Below are positions 25,642 through 33,258 of a DNA stretch of 64,000 nucleotides, in pieces. The stretch is taken from positions 1 to 64,000 of the forward strand of contig NZ_JBHTBW010000019.1 of assembly GCF_042665195.1 (NCBI RefSeq), in the 5' to 3' direction. Positions within the stretch are counted from its first letter, which is position 1; the number at the start of each line of letters is the position of its first letter. This stretch comes from Laceyella putida (lineage in GTDB: Bacteria > Bacillota > Bacilli > Thermoactinomycetales > Thermoactinomycetaceae). The notes under the pieces are model-generated. The model was not told the origin of the DNA. It saw nothing but the letters and a program-made list of their open reading frames with translations, and made no database searches. The position numbers and the translations under genes were made by a program.

Positions 25642-25650
25642 TGCTATACT
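25642..25650 (+). promoter_or_regulatory. Extended -10 promoter for rph
   Basis: TGCTATACT, an extended -10, lies 30 nt upstream of the rph start. No clear -35 box is visible, which extended -10 promoters tolerate. Its place after the gerM terminator suggests rph, rdgB and ysnB form their own unit. Confidence 0.45.
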
Positions 25651-25679
25651 TAAGGGACTTCACACAGGAGGGGACATCA

Positions 25680-26435
25680 TTGAGAGTAGATGGACGTGCA
25701 CTTGATGAACTAAGAAAAGTAGAGATGGAGCGCCATTACATCAAACACGCGGAAGGCTCTGTCTACATAACCGTTGGAGATACGCGCGTGCTGTGCACCG
25801 CCACAGTCGAAGATCGTGTTCCTCCGTTTTTACGCAATTCCGGCAAGGGTTGGATTACCGCTGAATATTCCATGTTGCCACGGGCAACTCAAACCCGGAC
25901 GATCCGTGAAGCGAGCAAAGGAAAATTGGGTGGCCGCACCATGGAGATTCAGCGCTTGATCGGGCGAGCTTTGCGCTCTGTCGTTGATTTAAACGCTTTG
26001 GGCGAACGAACGCTGTGGATCGACTGCGACGTTATCCAAGCTGATGGTGGAACCAGAACGGCTTCAATCACTGGAGCGTTTATGGCAATGGTCGATGCAC
26101 TGATTCCCCTTGTCAAAAATGGCACACTCCCTGTGTTACCAATCAAGGATTTTTTGGCTGCCACCAGCGTGGGTATTGTGGGTGAGCAAGCTTGCCTCGA
26201 TCTTTGTTATGAAGAGGATTCCAGCGCGATTGTCGATATGAATATTGTCATGACCGGCGCGGGCAAATACGTTGAAGTCCAAGGAACGGGTGAGGAAGCG
26301 CCCTTTTCCCCAGATCAGTTAAATGAGCTTTTGAGGCTGGCGAAAAAGGGAACAGAGCAACTGATTGCGATGCAAAAAGAGCTGTTGGGTGACGATGCGC
26401 AGTTGATTGGAGCGGAAAAAGCAAGCAAGGCATAA
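25680..26435 (+). CDS. rph: Ribonuclease PH
   Basis: 251 residues. Phosphorolytic 3' exonuclease for tRNA maturation. RVDGRALDELR, TRVLCTATVEDRVPPFLRNSGKGWITAEYSMLPRATQTR and GRTMEIQRLIGRALR are the family blocks; TLWIDCDVIQADGGTRTASITGA carries the phosphate/metal site. The start is TTG 25680 directly after AGGAGGGGACATCA, giving MRVDGRA; an upstream ATG in frame would add 35 residues not typical of the family. Part of the racE-gerM-rph-rdgB-ysnB order. Confidence 0.95.
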   Translation: MRVDGRALDELRKVEMERHYIKHAEGSVYITVGDTRVLCTATVEDRVPPFLRNSGKGWITAEYSMLPRATQTRTIREASKGKLGGRTMEIQRLIGRALRSVVDLNALGERTLWIDCDVIQADGGTRTASITGAFMAMVDALIPLVKNGTLPVLPIKDFLAATSVGIVGEQACLDLCYEEDSSAIVDMNIVMTGAGKYVEVQGTGEEAPFSPDQLNELLRLAKKGTEQLIAMQKELLGDDAQLIGAEKASKA

Positions 26436-26533
26436 CATAACATGATCATACGTGTCGGAACCAATAACCAGTGGGTAAACAGTGAAGTCGCAATGATTGA
26501 AAAGGGTTCCGCTTGACGATGATGACCGAAAAC

Positions 26534-26562
26534 GAGCCCATGAGCCTTCATGGGCTTTTCCC
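26534..26562 (+). terminator. Weak hairpin between rph and rdgB
   Basis: AGCCCATGA (26535-26543) and TCATGGGCT (26548-26556) with TTTC after it; a partial terminator or intercistronic stem. Confidence 0.5.
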
Positions 26563-26590
26563 AATAAAAATAAAGAAAGGATGGGACGGA

Positions 26591-27238
26591 ATGAAAAAAG
26601 ATTGGCCTTTTCCCCATATTATCATCGCGACGAAGAACAAAGGCAAGCTGAAACAGTTTGCCGATCTGTTTCAAGCCCATCTTCAGCTCGGGGTGAAAGG
26701 ATTGGACGAGTTTCCTGAATTACCGGAGATTGTGGAAGATCAGGACACTTTTGAGGGAAATGCCCTGAAAAAAGCGGAAACGATCGCAGAAATCCTTCAA
26801 GTACCGGTCATTTCCGATGATTCGGGGTTGGTTGTCCCCGCTTTGCATGGAGCGCCGGGCATTTATTCCGCCCGTTATGCCGGAGAAGGGGCAACGGATG
26901 ATGCGAACAACGAGAAGTTATTGGCGAAGATGCGGGAGATTCCCGATGAACAGCGCCAATGCTTCTATGTTTGTGCCATGGCGTTGGCCGTTCCGGGAGA
27001 GGCAAGCCAAGTGGTGCGTGGGGAGTGCCATGGCAGGATCATCCGCGAACCGCGGGGACACGAAGGGTTTGGTTATGATCCGCTCTTCTATGTGCCGGAA
27101 GAAGGAAAAACGATGGCCGAGCTTTCTAATGAACGCAAATACCAGATTAGCCACCGCGCCGAAGCGACCCGGAAATTAATCCAGCTGCTGAAGGAAGAGT
27201 ATGCCTTCGGCGGGAAGGAAGAGGAGCAGTCACGATGA
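26591..27238 (+). CDS. rdgB: XTP/dITP diphosphatase (RdgB/HAM1, Bacillus YsnA)
   Basis: 215 residues. Hydrolyses non-canonical purine nucleoside triphosphates. IIATKNKGKLKQF is the SxNxxK-like nucleotide loop, EDQDTFEGNALKKAE and ISDDSGLVVPALHGAPGIYSARYAG are the family signatures with metal-binding aspartates, and GHEGFGYDPLFY the base pocket. ATG 26591 is set by the family start. The stop overlaps the start of the next gene by 4 nt (ATGA), so the two are translationally coupled. Confidence 0.95.
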   Translation: MKKDWPFPHIIIATKNKGKLKQFADLFQAHLQLGVKGLDEFPELPEIVEDQDTFEGNALKKAETIAEILQVPVISDDSGLVVPALHGAPGIYSARYAGEGATDDANNEKLLAKMREIPDEQRQCFYVCAMALAVPGEASQVVRGECHGRIIREPRGHEGFGYDPLFYVPEEGKTMAELSNERKYQISHRAEATRKLIQLLKEEYAFGGKEEEQSR

Positions 27239-27738
27239 GAGTGTTAATTTTGAGCGACTCGCACGGCAATGCCAAGCTGTTGAACGAGATTGTCAGGCGG
27301 GTAAAGGCGGATCAGGTGATTCATTGCGGGGACTTTTGCACGGATCAAGCCGATTTGCCCAAGGTGCCGATGACCGTGGTTCGCGGCAACTGCGATTGGG
27401 AACGGGTGCCGCAGGAGCAGGTCTGGGAAAGAGGGGGGCTTCGCATTTTCGTCACCCATGGTCATAAATATCAAGTGAAGTCCACCCCACTGCCCATGCG
27501 TTACCGGACGGAAGAAGTGGGGGCGCGGATCGGCTGTTTTGGTCACTCCCACTTTCCGTTCTGTGAAGAGGTGGGCGGTGTGCTGTTGATCAACCCCGGA
27601 AGCATTTCCTACCCGCGCGGCTTTCCGCATGCCACGTATGCCATATTGGAGAAGACGCGAGAGAAGCTGAAGGTCACTTATTATAAGACGGATGGGACCG
27701 CCATCACAGAACGCGGCTATGAAGGAATATGGGGATGA
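27235..27738 (+). CDS. ysnB: Metallophosphoesterase (YsnB/YfcE type)
   Basis: 167 residues. Binuclear metal ligands are all present: LILSDSHGN (D8, H10), HCGDFC, RGNCDW, THGH and GHSHFP. The small one-domain YfcE/MJ0936 type hydrolyses phosphodiesters in vitro; the cellular substrate is unknown. Overlaps rdgB by ATGA. Last gene of the rph unit before tRNA-Arg. Confidence 0.93.
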   Translation: MRVLILSDSHGNAKLLNEIVRRVKADQVIHCGDFCTDQADLPKVPMTVVRGNCDWERVPQEQVWERGGLRIFVTHGHKYQVKSTPLPMRYRTEEVGARIGCFGHSHFPFCEEVGGVLLINPGSISYPRGFPHATYAILEKTREKLKVTYYKTDGTAITERGYEGIWG

Positions 27739-27744
27739 GCGAAG

Positions 27745-27780
27745 CGAAGCCGGGCTTTATGAAACCTTTGCCTGGCTTCG
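27745..27780 (+). terminator. Stem-loop after ysnB
   Basis: CGAAGCCGGG (27745-27754) and CCTGGCTTCG (27771-27780) pair with one G-U; no T-run follows, so it may be only a 3' end stem. Confidence 0.45.
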
Positions 27781-27824
27781 TGCATACATTGGAATGACAA
27801 ATGAAAATTGGTAGTAAAAAGGCC

Positions 27825-27857
27825 TTGACGAAGAACGTGCCGATGTTGTAATATAAT
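27825..27857 (+). promoter_or_regulatory. Promoter of tRNA-Arg
   Basis: TTGACG (27825-27830) with TAATAT at 27849-27854, 18 nt apart, within GTTGTAATATAAT. The same 13-mer occurs at the valS leader promoter near 62074. Confidence 0.6.
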
Positions 27858-27888
27858 TTTGTCGCTGATGCGATGAACATAACGATAT

Positions 27889-27965
27889 GTCCCAGTAGCT
27901 CAGCTGGATAGAGCAGCGGCCTTCTAAGCCGTCGGTCGGGAGTTCGAATCTCTCCTGGGACGCCA
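27889..27965 (+). tRNA. tRNA-Arg (anticodon UCU), CCA encoded
   Basis: 77 nt including CCA. Acceptor stem GTCCCAG with CTGGGAC, D arm AGCTCAGCTGGATAGAGCA, anticodon loop CTTCTAA giving UCU, TPsiC loop GTTCGAATC, discriminator G, then CCA. Reads AGA codons (and AGG by wobble). It marks the edge between the conserved rph unit and an accessory stretch. Confidence 0.95.
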
Positions 27966-27969
27966 AAGA

Positions 27970-28005
27970 AACGCCTCCATTTGATTACGGGGGCGTTAAT
28001 TGTTA
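27970..28005 (+). terminator. Terminator of tRNA-Arg
   Basis: AACGCCTCC (27970-27978) and GGGGGCGTT (27989-27997) with one G-U pair, followed by AATTGTTATGG; moderate T content. Confidence 0.6.
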
Positions 28006-28089
28006 TGGTTTGAGAGCCTTAAGTGATGAAATCGGCTGTTTTGAGCCGGTTGTTGCGATTGTAAAAAAGACGCGTGACGAAATAAGTAA

Positions 28090-28122
28090 GCCATTTTCCG
28101 TTGTGATAAGGAGGAAAATGGC
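28090..28122. terminator. Stem-loop downstream of the XRE-TPR gene
   Basis: GCCATTTTCC (28090-28099) is exactly complementary to GGAAAATGGC (28113-28122). It would end minus-strand transcription of the regulator and of the small ORF at 28144; the plus side TATTATTGTTA also suits the other direction. Confidence 0.65.
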
Positions 28123-28143
28123 TATTATTGTTAGACCCCTATG

Positions 28144-28209
28144 TTATTTCCGATCGGGTTCGTCATCGTAGCCTATGCTTGCCAACCGAGCATAGATGTC
28201 AAATTGCAT
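28144..28209 (-). CDS. Possible 21-residue peptide gene overlapping the regulator's 3' end
   Basis: ATG 28209 lies in another frame inside the last codons of the XRE-TPR gene, with GAGGAGG (28216-28222) ending 6 nt upstream, as good a Shine-Dalgarno sequence as any in the window. It encodes 21 residues starting MQFDIYARLA and ending YDDEPDRK, stop TAA 28144-28146, and a strong stem follows. No signal peptide or membrane segment is seen, so a secreted pheromone precursor of the Phr/PapR kind is not obvious. Too short for statistics; the case rests on the ribosome site and position. Confidence 0.55.
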   Translation of the reverse strand: MQFDIYARLASIGYDDEPDRK

Positions 28210-29548
28210 AGACTTCCTCCTCGCTTTGCAAATTCAATTCTTGTTGAAGATTCATAACTTTCTTTATGGTGACCTTCCATTCATTTTCTGCCTCCATACT
28301 ATCAAAACACTTTGCCAACTGCAATAAGGCCGTATATTGGCGTTTTTTCAGTCCATCCTTTAATGAGAGCTGTTCCGCTTCCTGATAGCAGGGGATCGCC
28401 AGGGTGAAATTCTGTTGTTCCGCATAAATGTTGCCAGCAACAATGAGCACTTTGGACAGGCGATTGCGGTAATTGCTACGGGCCACATCCAGCGCGCGTT
28501 GGATATGGCCTTCCGCTTTAGCCCAATCTTTTTCATGTGCGTAAATGATCGCCAAGTAAGTCAGCGCATCGGTTCGGCTGCGGGGGTGGTTGCCTTCGTA
28601 GTCGTGATTCAACACCATTTGAAAATAATGTTCCGCCTTGTCCAGTTGCTTTTGCAACAAATAAATGCTGCCCAAGATATTCATGATGTCGAGATAACGA
28701 TTTTGGATATTGTTCCTGAAACCTAGATGGATCCCTTCTTTGCATATTTCAATGGCTTCCGCATATTTCTGCATTTTGCGCAACAACATCGCCCGGTATT
28801 TGTATATATTGAGCAACGTATAATAACTGCTCCTGATTTCAAAGCGTTTGGCCCACATGTCGTCGATGATTTGTTTTGCGGCTTCATATTGGGAGAGGTT
28901 CAACAAATAAAGTGCTTTATTGTTCAGCATGGGCGCTTTGATATCCCTGCGATCTTCACTCCCTTCGTGTTCCACATATTCAGCCAATCCCTTTTCCACA
29001 TAGTGAAGCGCTTTGTCTATTTTGTTTTGGACATAGCAACAGATGCTCAATTCGTTATAACATATCGAAACGATGTTGTCTTTGGATAATAGTTTGTATT
29101 GGTTGTGCAAGCGAATGGCGAATTTATAATGCTTTTCCGCCTTATCATAAGCTTTTTTCGCTTGAAAGCACCTTCCTTCCAGATAAGTGTAAAAGGGGGC
29201 GAGCGGGTGGTACCGTTCAATGCCTATGGTTTTCAGCATTTGCTCGGCATGGGTTCCCAATTTGTTGTTATCCAACATGAGTTCAATTAATTGCAGCTCA
29301 AACGTTAACTCTTCCATTCGTTCCAGTTCTTTTTTGACTATGTTTTTAAGTGTGGCTTCGTTGAGACCCAACTTCGCAAGATACTTTAAAACCGTTTTCT
29401 CATCCACATTGCCGACGCCCCGCTCAATGTTGGAGATGGTGCCGTAGGACATGGTGGCATCGGCGATGTCTTCTTGGCGGTATCCGCTCTCTTTTCTCAC
29501 TTTGCGCATCACGTAGCGCACGATGCTGGGATCAAGTCCATATACCAT
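28199..29548 (-). CDS. XRE-type helix-turn-helix regulator with TPR domain (RRNPP-like)
   Basis: 449 residues. The N-terminal helix-turn-helix reads RKESGYRQEDIADATMSYGTISNIERGVGN (residues about 17-46), followed by about 380 residues of helical tetratricopeptide repeats, e.g. YDKAEKHYKFAIRLHNQYK, DKALHYVEKGLAEY, DKAEHYFQMVLNHDY, DWAKAEGHIQRALDVARSNY. This layout is that of RRNPP receptors (PlcR, NprR, AimR, PrgX) which change DNA binding on binding a small peptide. Ligand and targets are unknown. ATG 29548 behind GCGAGGGA. A tiny ORF overlaps its end. Possibly AimR-like or a spore/competence regulator; assignment to a subfamily cannot be made. Confidence 0.85.
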   Translation of the reverse strand: MVYGLDPSIVRYVMRKVRKESGYRQEDIADATMSYGTISNIERGVGNVDEKTVLKYLAKLGLNEATLKNIVKKELERMEELTFELQLIELMLDNNKLGTHAEQMLKTIGIERYHPLAPFYTYLEGRCFQAKKAYDKAEKHYKFAIRLHNQYKLLSKDNIVSICYNELSICCYVQNKIDKALHYVEKGLAEYVEHEGSEDRRDIKAPMLNNKALYLLNLSQYEAAKQIIDDMWAKRFEIRSSYYTLLNIYKYRAMLLRKMQKYAEAIEICKEGIHLGFRNNIQNRYLDIMNILGSIYLLQKQLDKAEHYFQMVLNHDYEGNHPRSRTDALTYLAIIYAHEKDWAKAEGHIQRALDVARSNYRNRLSKVLIVAGNIYAEQQNFTLAIPCYQEAEQLSLKDGLKKRQYTALLQLAKCFDSMEAENEWKVTIKKVMNLQQELNLQSEEEVYAI

Positions 29549-29893
29549 GTGGCTTCCCTCGCTTTAAAAAAATGATTTGGTTGAGGGTGGATGTGAGTCG
29601 GTCATCCACGCCATGGGGAAGGTAAGCATGAATTTTTCTTCAGTATATAAGATTGTTGGAAAGGAATGGAGAGAGTGTTTTATTTAATTGGTTTGGCTTA
29701 AATCAATGATTTGGCGTGTGTGAATCGGTTTATTTTTTGTGCTGAATACATAGAAAAATGAATGATTTAACAGGCTAACATTAAATTAAATTTGTATTGT
29801 ACGAATATACTAAATTATATTACAATTTATTTGAATAAGCGAATGTTTTTGTCTGAGTTTATGTAATTACCAATTATAGGAGGTGAAGGGGGA
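29549..29893. other. AT-rich divergent intergenic region (345 nt)
   Basis: No gene is supported here. It lies between the regulator (minus) and the orphan gene at 29894 (plus), and so should hold both promoters. It contains the imperfect palindrome TATTGTACGAATA around 29795-29807 and AT-rich runs such as TATACTAAATTATATT. The position suits an operator for the XRE-TPR protein; evidence is positional only. Confidence 0.4.
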
Positions 29894-30184
29894 ATGTTAA
29901 CCATCACGATAAAGGGGGATGCCCATGAGGTAAATCACTTCCTTTATGAGCTGAGCCAATTGATGCAACTCAAACTGTGCCGCGAGGAAGTGCAATTGAC
30001 AAAAGATAGGGAAACGTCAGTAACGTGCGGGGTTCGCCACCAACCGAAGAGTAAATTGTCGATCATCCGGCTGGTGGATCGGGCAGGTTGTGAAATTGAC
30101 ATCCCGATGTTGGATCTGGTGCAAGCAGATTTGGAGGATGGGAAGTGGGTGTTGACGGGGCGTTGTTTTGATTTATTCTCTTAG
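29894..30184 (+). CDS. Small protein of unknown function, DUF3970-like start
   Basis: 96 residues. The start MLTITIKGDAHEVNHFLYELSQLM is the strand-helix opening seen in DUF3970 proteins, a weak resemblance by eye. The rest has KLSIIRLVDRAGCEIDIPMLDLVQADLEDGKWVLTGRCFDLF. ATG 29894 follows AGGAGGTGAAGGG. Followed 19 nt later by the zinc-ribbon gene, so they may be cotranscribed. Confidence 0.7.
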   Translation: MLTITIKGDAHEVNHFLYELSQLMQLKLCREEVQLTKDRETSVTCGVRHQPKSKLSIIRLVDRAGCEIDIPMLDLVQADLEDGKWVLTGRCFDLFS

Positions 30185-30203
30185 GCATGGGTGGCTGGAT
30201 TTG

Positions 30204-30494
30204 ATGATTAATCATTTTGAAACATTGTATCTATCCCGGATATATTGCCGTGATTGCGATCGCATCATTACCCGTCAGCATTGTCAGACGACGAAACCCA
30301 AAATGGGACAAGTTTTCTTTTGTCCCCGTTGCGGTCAGCAAGGGAAGCAAGTCATCCAATACTGGCGCACCCATACGATTGATGATGCGGCGGAAAAGAA
30401 GCGGTGGCTGAGTTGCACGCCTTATCGCCATGCCACGGTGCCTTTGGTTGCGGTGGGGACGATCACAGTGAGCCAATATGGGAGAAGAACATAA
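30204..30494 (+). CDS. Small zinc-ribbon-like protein of unknown function
   Basis: 96 residues. Two CxxC pairs (CRDC and CPRC, about 30 residues apart) suggest a zinc ribbon; a further cysteine pattern is seen at QHCQ. The rest is basic, with KKRWLSCTPYRHATVPLV and YGRRT at the end. ATG 30204 follows GGTGG weakly. Lies behind the 96-residue gene at 29894. Could bind nucleic acid or be a structural ribbon; no family recognised. Confidence 0.6.
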   Translation: MINHFETLYLSRIYCRDCDRIITRQHCQTTKPKMGQVFFCPRCGQQGKQVIQYWRTHTIDDAAEKKRWLSCTPYRHATVPLVAVGTITVSQYGRRT

Positions 30495-31020
30495 AAAAAG
30501 AGCCAAAATAAAATGGCCCAGAACAAAGTGATTTGAGATTGTCTTCATTATAGCACGATCTGGATAAAGATGGAATGGAATGTTAGGGTTGAGTTCCATC
30601 GATAATAGGGTTGTTGATTGGGATAGGGTGGAGCGAAAGCGGTCTTGTTCGGAAGCGCGGCAGGTGGAGATTGGGTCTTTTTGTGCAGAGTGTCACATTG
30701 AGAGGGACAAGAAGTGAGACGGGTTGCGAGTCGCCCAGGCTTGTTCGGTAGAGGCAGTGCATTGCTTTGAACGGGAAAGACAACGCCTTCGTGAAGACGA
30801 GGGCGTTTTAAGGTTCAGGATGGTAAGTTGACAAAGCGCATGAGGGGGCAAGTTCTAGTTGACAGAAAGGCTGGAACGCAGGGAATCGGTCAATGATTTA
30901 AGTAATTAGTGGTGGGTGACACTCCATTTCGAAGAAGATAATGATGCAGATCATTCTGATAACTGATATGATAGGAATAAATGATGATGTAAAATATGTC
31001 CAGGGAGGAGCCTTTTATAG
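30495..31020. other. Gene-poor stretch (526 nt) with one terminator-like stem
   Basis: No reading frame I can support. It contains the stem AACGCCTTCG/CGAGGGCGTT at 30782-30807 followed by TTTAAGG, with no gene to terminate visible upstream, and a strong ribosome site AGGGAGGAG before the next gene. It could be a degraded gene; no remnant was recognised. Confidence 0.5.
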
Positions 31021-31563
31021 ATGATCCGGCATTTACATAAGACGCATTTGGAAGAGAAATGCGCTGTAGACATTACTGCTTGGACGAAACGGATAGAACA
31101 GGTAATCGAAAAGCTGGAGTGGTCGCTAAAGTATATTCAAGCGAACAGGCAAAAGGCGATGAAGGCCTTGCAAAGTGCGGTGGAGCTGGAACATACGTTG
31201 AAAAATGTGGAGATCGAGGTGCAAAGCTTTCGGTTTTACCAGGTCATTAAAGACATCATCGCCAATTTTTTGGCGATCACCGACATGGATGACGCGTATC
31301 GGGACTTGATTGAACTGAAAGATGAAATCGCCAAGCAAATTGAACGGAAACGCTATATGAAGATGGTGCCCGAAGAGGAATTGGTGGCGTTGGAATCGCT
31401 ATATATGGATTTGAACAGTTACGGAAAACGGCTCAAAAAGGTTTGGAGCAGTGAAGATGTGAACGGGATTGTCTATATTGTGGATGATGTGTTGGAGTTT
31501 TTGAAAGAGATGATTGCGGAAGATATTGTCCACGTGGATATTGTGCAGAAAAAGCCGTCATGA
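31021..31563 (+). CDS. Helical protein of unknown function
   Basis: 180 residues, almost entirely amphipathic helix with likely coiled-coil stretches (RIEQVIEKLEWSLKYIQANRQKAMKAL; LIELKDEIAKQIERKRYMKMV; LNSYGKRLKKVW). No signal peptide or membrane helix. ATG 31021 follows AGGGAGGAG. It lies just upstream of tig but is separated by terminators, so a link with protein folding is not shown. No family recognised. Confidence 0.7.
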   Translation: MIRHLHKTHLEEKCAVDITAWTKRIEQVIEKLEWSLKYIQANRQKAMKALQSAVELEHTLKNVEIEVQSFRFYQVIKDIIANFLAITDMDDAYRDLIELKDEIAKQIERKRYMKMVPEEELVALESLYMDLNSYGKRLKKVWSSEDVNGIVYIVDDVLEFLKEMIAEDIVHVDIVQKKPS

Positions 31564-31572
31564 CGCGGACTG

Positions 31573-31604
31573 GCTGCCGATGGGGATCGGCGGCTTTTAT
31601 TTTT
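31573..31604 (+). terminator. Terminator after the helical-protein gene
   Basis: GCTGCCGAT (31573-31581) and ATCGGCGGC (31586-31594), then TTTTATTTTT. Confidence 0.75.
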
Positions 31605-31732
31605 GTCATTCCAGATTGGCAGTCGTTCTGTGCCTTCACAAAGGTTGGTATATTCTGGTTTCTTCTTTACATCTCCGCGTTCCTGAAGTACCATAGAGAA
31701 AGTTGGTAAGAAGGCTACATAAACAGTTAGTC

Positions 31733-31800
31733 AACCCCTGCCAAAGGGGTTTTGTCGTGTTGACGTTGTTTCTTGCAAAGCAGGCGCGCTGTGTTATAAT
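31733..31800 (+). promoter_or_regulatory. Region upstream of tig: stem-loop and promoter
   Basis: AACCCCT (31733-31739)/AGGGGTT stem with TTTTG after it, then TTGCAA (31773-31778), 16 nt, TATAAT (31795-31800), a good sigma-A promoter for tig. Confidence 0.65.
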
Positions 31801-31882
31801 GAAAGGGTTATTGTGGCTTTATTGACTACTTTGAAATCGGACTGATGTCAACTCATTCATAGATTGCAGGAGGGTACCGTTA

Positions 31883-33175
31883 ATGAAGGCAAGTTGGGAA
31901 AAAACTGAAACAAACAAAGGCGTACTTACAGTAGAAGCGGACGCACAACAAGTGGCGCAAGCATTGGATCAAGCATTTAAAAAAGTCGTAAAACAAGTAA
32001 ACATCCCTGGATTCCGTAAAGGGAAAGTTCCACGTCCGATCTTTGAAAAGCGTTTTGGTGTAGAGGCCCTGTACCAAGATGCATTGGACATCTTACTGCC
32101 AGAAGCGTATGAAGCTGCGGTAAACGAAACAGGCATTGAGCCAGTGGATCGTCCAGAGATCGACATCGAGCAACTGGAAAAAGGAAAGTCCTTGATTTTC
32201 AAAGCAACGGTAACGGTAAAGCCTGAAGTGACTTTAGGTGAATATAAAGGATTGGAAGTAGAAGATAAAGATTTCTCCGTTAAACCGGAAGATGTGGACG
32301 CTGAATTGGAGAAAATGCGCAAACAGCAAGGCCAACTGGAAGTCGTTGAAGACGGTGCGGTAGAAAACGGCGATCGCGTCATCATCGACTTTGAGGGGTT
32401 TGTTGACGGTGAGGCGTTTGAAGGCGGCAAAGCGGAGCAGTATACCCTGGAAGTGGGTTCCGGCACCTTCATCCCAGGCTTTGAAGACCAACTGATCGGC
32501 ATGAAAGTGGGCGAAGAGAAAGACGTCAACGTAACGTTCCCGGAAGAGTATCATGCGGAGGAGCTGAAAGGAAAGCCAGCTACTTTCAAAGTGAAATTGC
32601 ATGAGATCAAACGCCTGAACCTGCCTGAGCTGGATGACGAGTTTGCGCAAGATGTTAGCGAGTTTGACACCTTGGCCGAGCTGAAAGCCGACATAGAGAA
32701 AAACTTGAATGAAAAAGCGGCTAAAGACAAAGAAAACTACATCCGCAACGAACTGGTGGAACAGGCGGCGGAAAAAGCTGAAGTGGAAATTCCAGAAGTG
32801 ATGATTGAAAATGAAGTTGAAAACATGTTGCGCCAATTCGAGCAACGCCTGACGTACCAAGGTCTCAACCTGGAACTGTACGCCCAGTTCACCGGCCAAG
32901 ACCAAGATGCGCTGAAAGAGCAGTTTAAAGAAGACGCATCAAAACGTGTTCGCGCCAACTTGGTGTTGGAAGCAATTGCCAAAACAGAAAACATCGATGT
33001 GACCGAAGCGGACATCGAAGGGGAAATCCAAGAAATGGCAAAAGAAATGGGCCGTGAGGCAGACGAGGTTCGTCGCATTTTAGAAGCGCAAAACGCGATG
33101 GAGTCTGTGAAAGAACAACTTCGCGTGAAGAAAACGATTGATCTACTTGTATCCGAAAGTAAAAATAAGGCATAA
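31883..33175 (+). CDS. tig: Trigger factor, ribosome-associated chaperone
   Basis: 430 residues, full length. N-terminal ribosome-binding domain with the signature GFRKGKVP (43-50); FKBP-type prolyl isomerase domain about 155-245 (GDRVIIDFEGFVDGEAFEGG, GSGTFIPGFEDQLIGMKVGEE); long helical C-terminal arms. Folds nascent chains at the ribosome exit. ATG 31883 follows AGGAGGG. Own promoter and terminator; first gene of the clp/lon quality-control block. Confidence 0.97.
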   Translation: MKASWEKTETNKGVLTVEADAQQVAQALDQAFKKVVKQVNIPGFRKGKVPRPIFEKRFGVEALYQDALDILLPEAYEAAVNETGIEPVDRPEIDIEQLEKGKSLIFKATVTVKPEVTLGEYKGLEVEDKDFSVKPEDVDAELEKMRKQQGQLEVVEDGAVENGDRVIIDFEGFVDGEAFEGGKAEQYTLEVGSGTFIPGFEDQLIGMKVGEEKDVNVTFPEEYHAEELKGKPATFKVKLHEIKRLNLPELDDEFAQDVSEFDTLAELKADIEKNLNEKAAKDKENYIRNELVEQAAEKAEVEIPEVMIENEVENMLRQFEQRLTYQGLNLELYAQFTGQDQDALKEQFKEDASKRVRANLVLEAIAKTENIDVTEADIEGEIQEMAKEMGREADEVRRILEAQNAMESVKEQLRVKKTIDLLVSESKNKA

Positions 33176-33198
33176 TGGTTATAGGGAGATAGGAAACG

Positions 33199-33226
33199 AG
33201 GCACGTGAAACTACGTGCCTTGTTTT
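33199..33226 (+). terminator. Terminator between tig and clpP
   Basis: AGGCACGT (33199-33206) and ACGTGCCT (33213-33220), then TGTTTT. Ends tig; clpP follows closely and may have some read-through. Confidence 0.75.
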
Positions 33227-33258
33227 AAAATTTGAAACTCCGAAATGAGGTGTTTCCT

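Noticed and set aside
30583..30783. 66-codon minus-strand frame in the gene-poor stretch
   Set aside because: No ribosome site and no recognisable motif; basic low-information sequence.
31760..31800. TTGACG as -35 box for tig
   Set aside because: 29 nt from TATAAT, too far; TTGCAA at 31773 gives a better spacing.
27966..31900. Second copy of the tRNA-Arg 3' end as attachment site
   Set aside because: Not found by eye; no integrase or recombinase gene in the stretch.
32234..32905. 223-codon minus-strand frame
   Set aside because: Antisense to tig.
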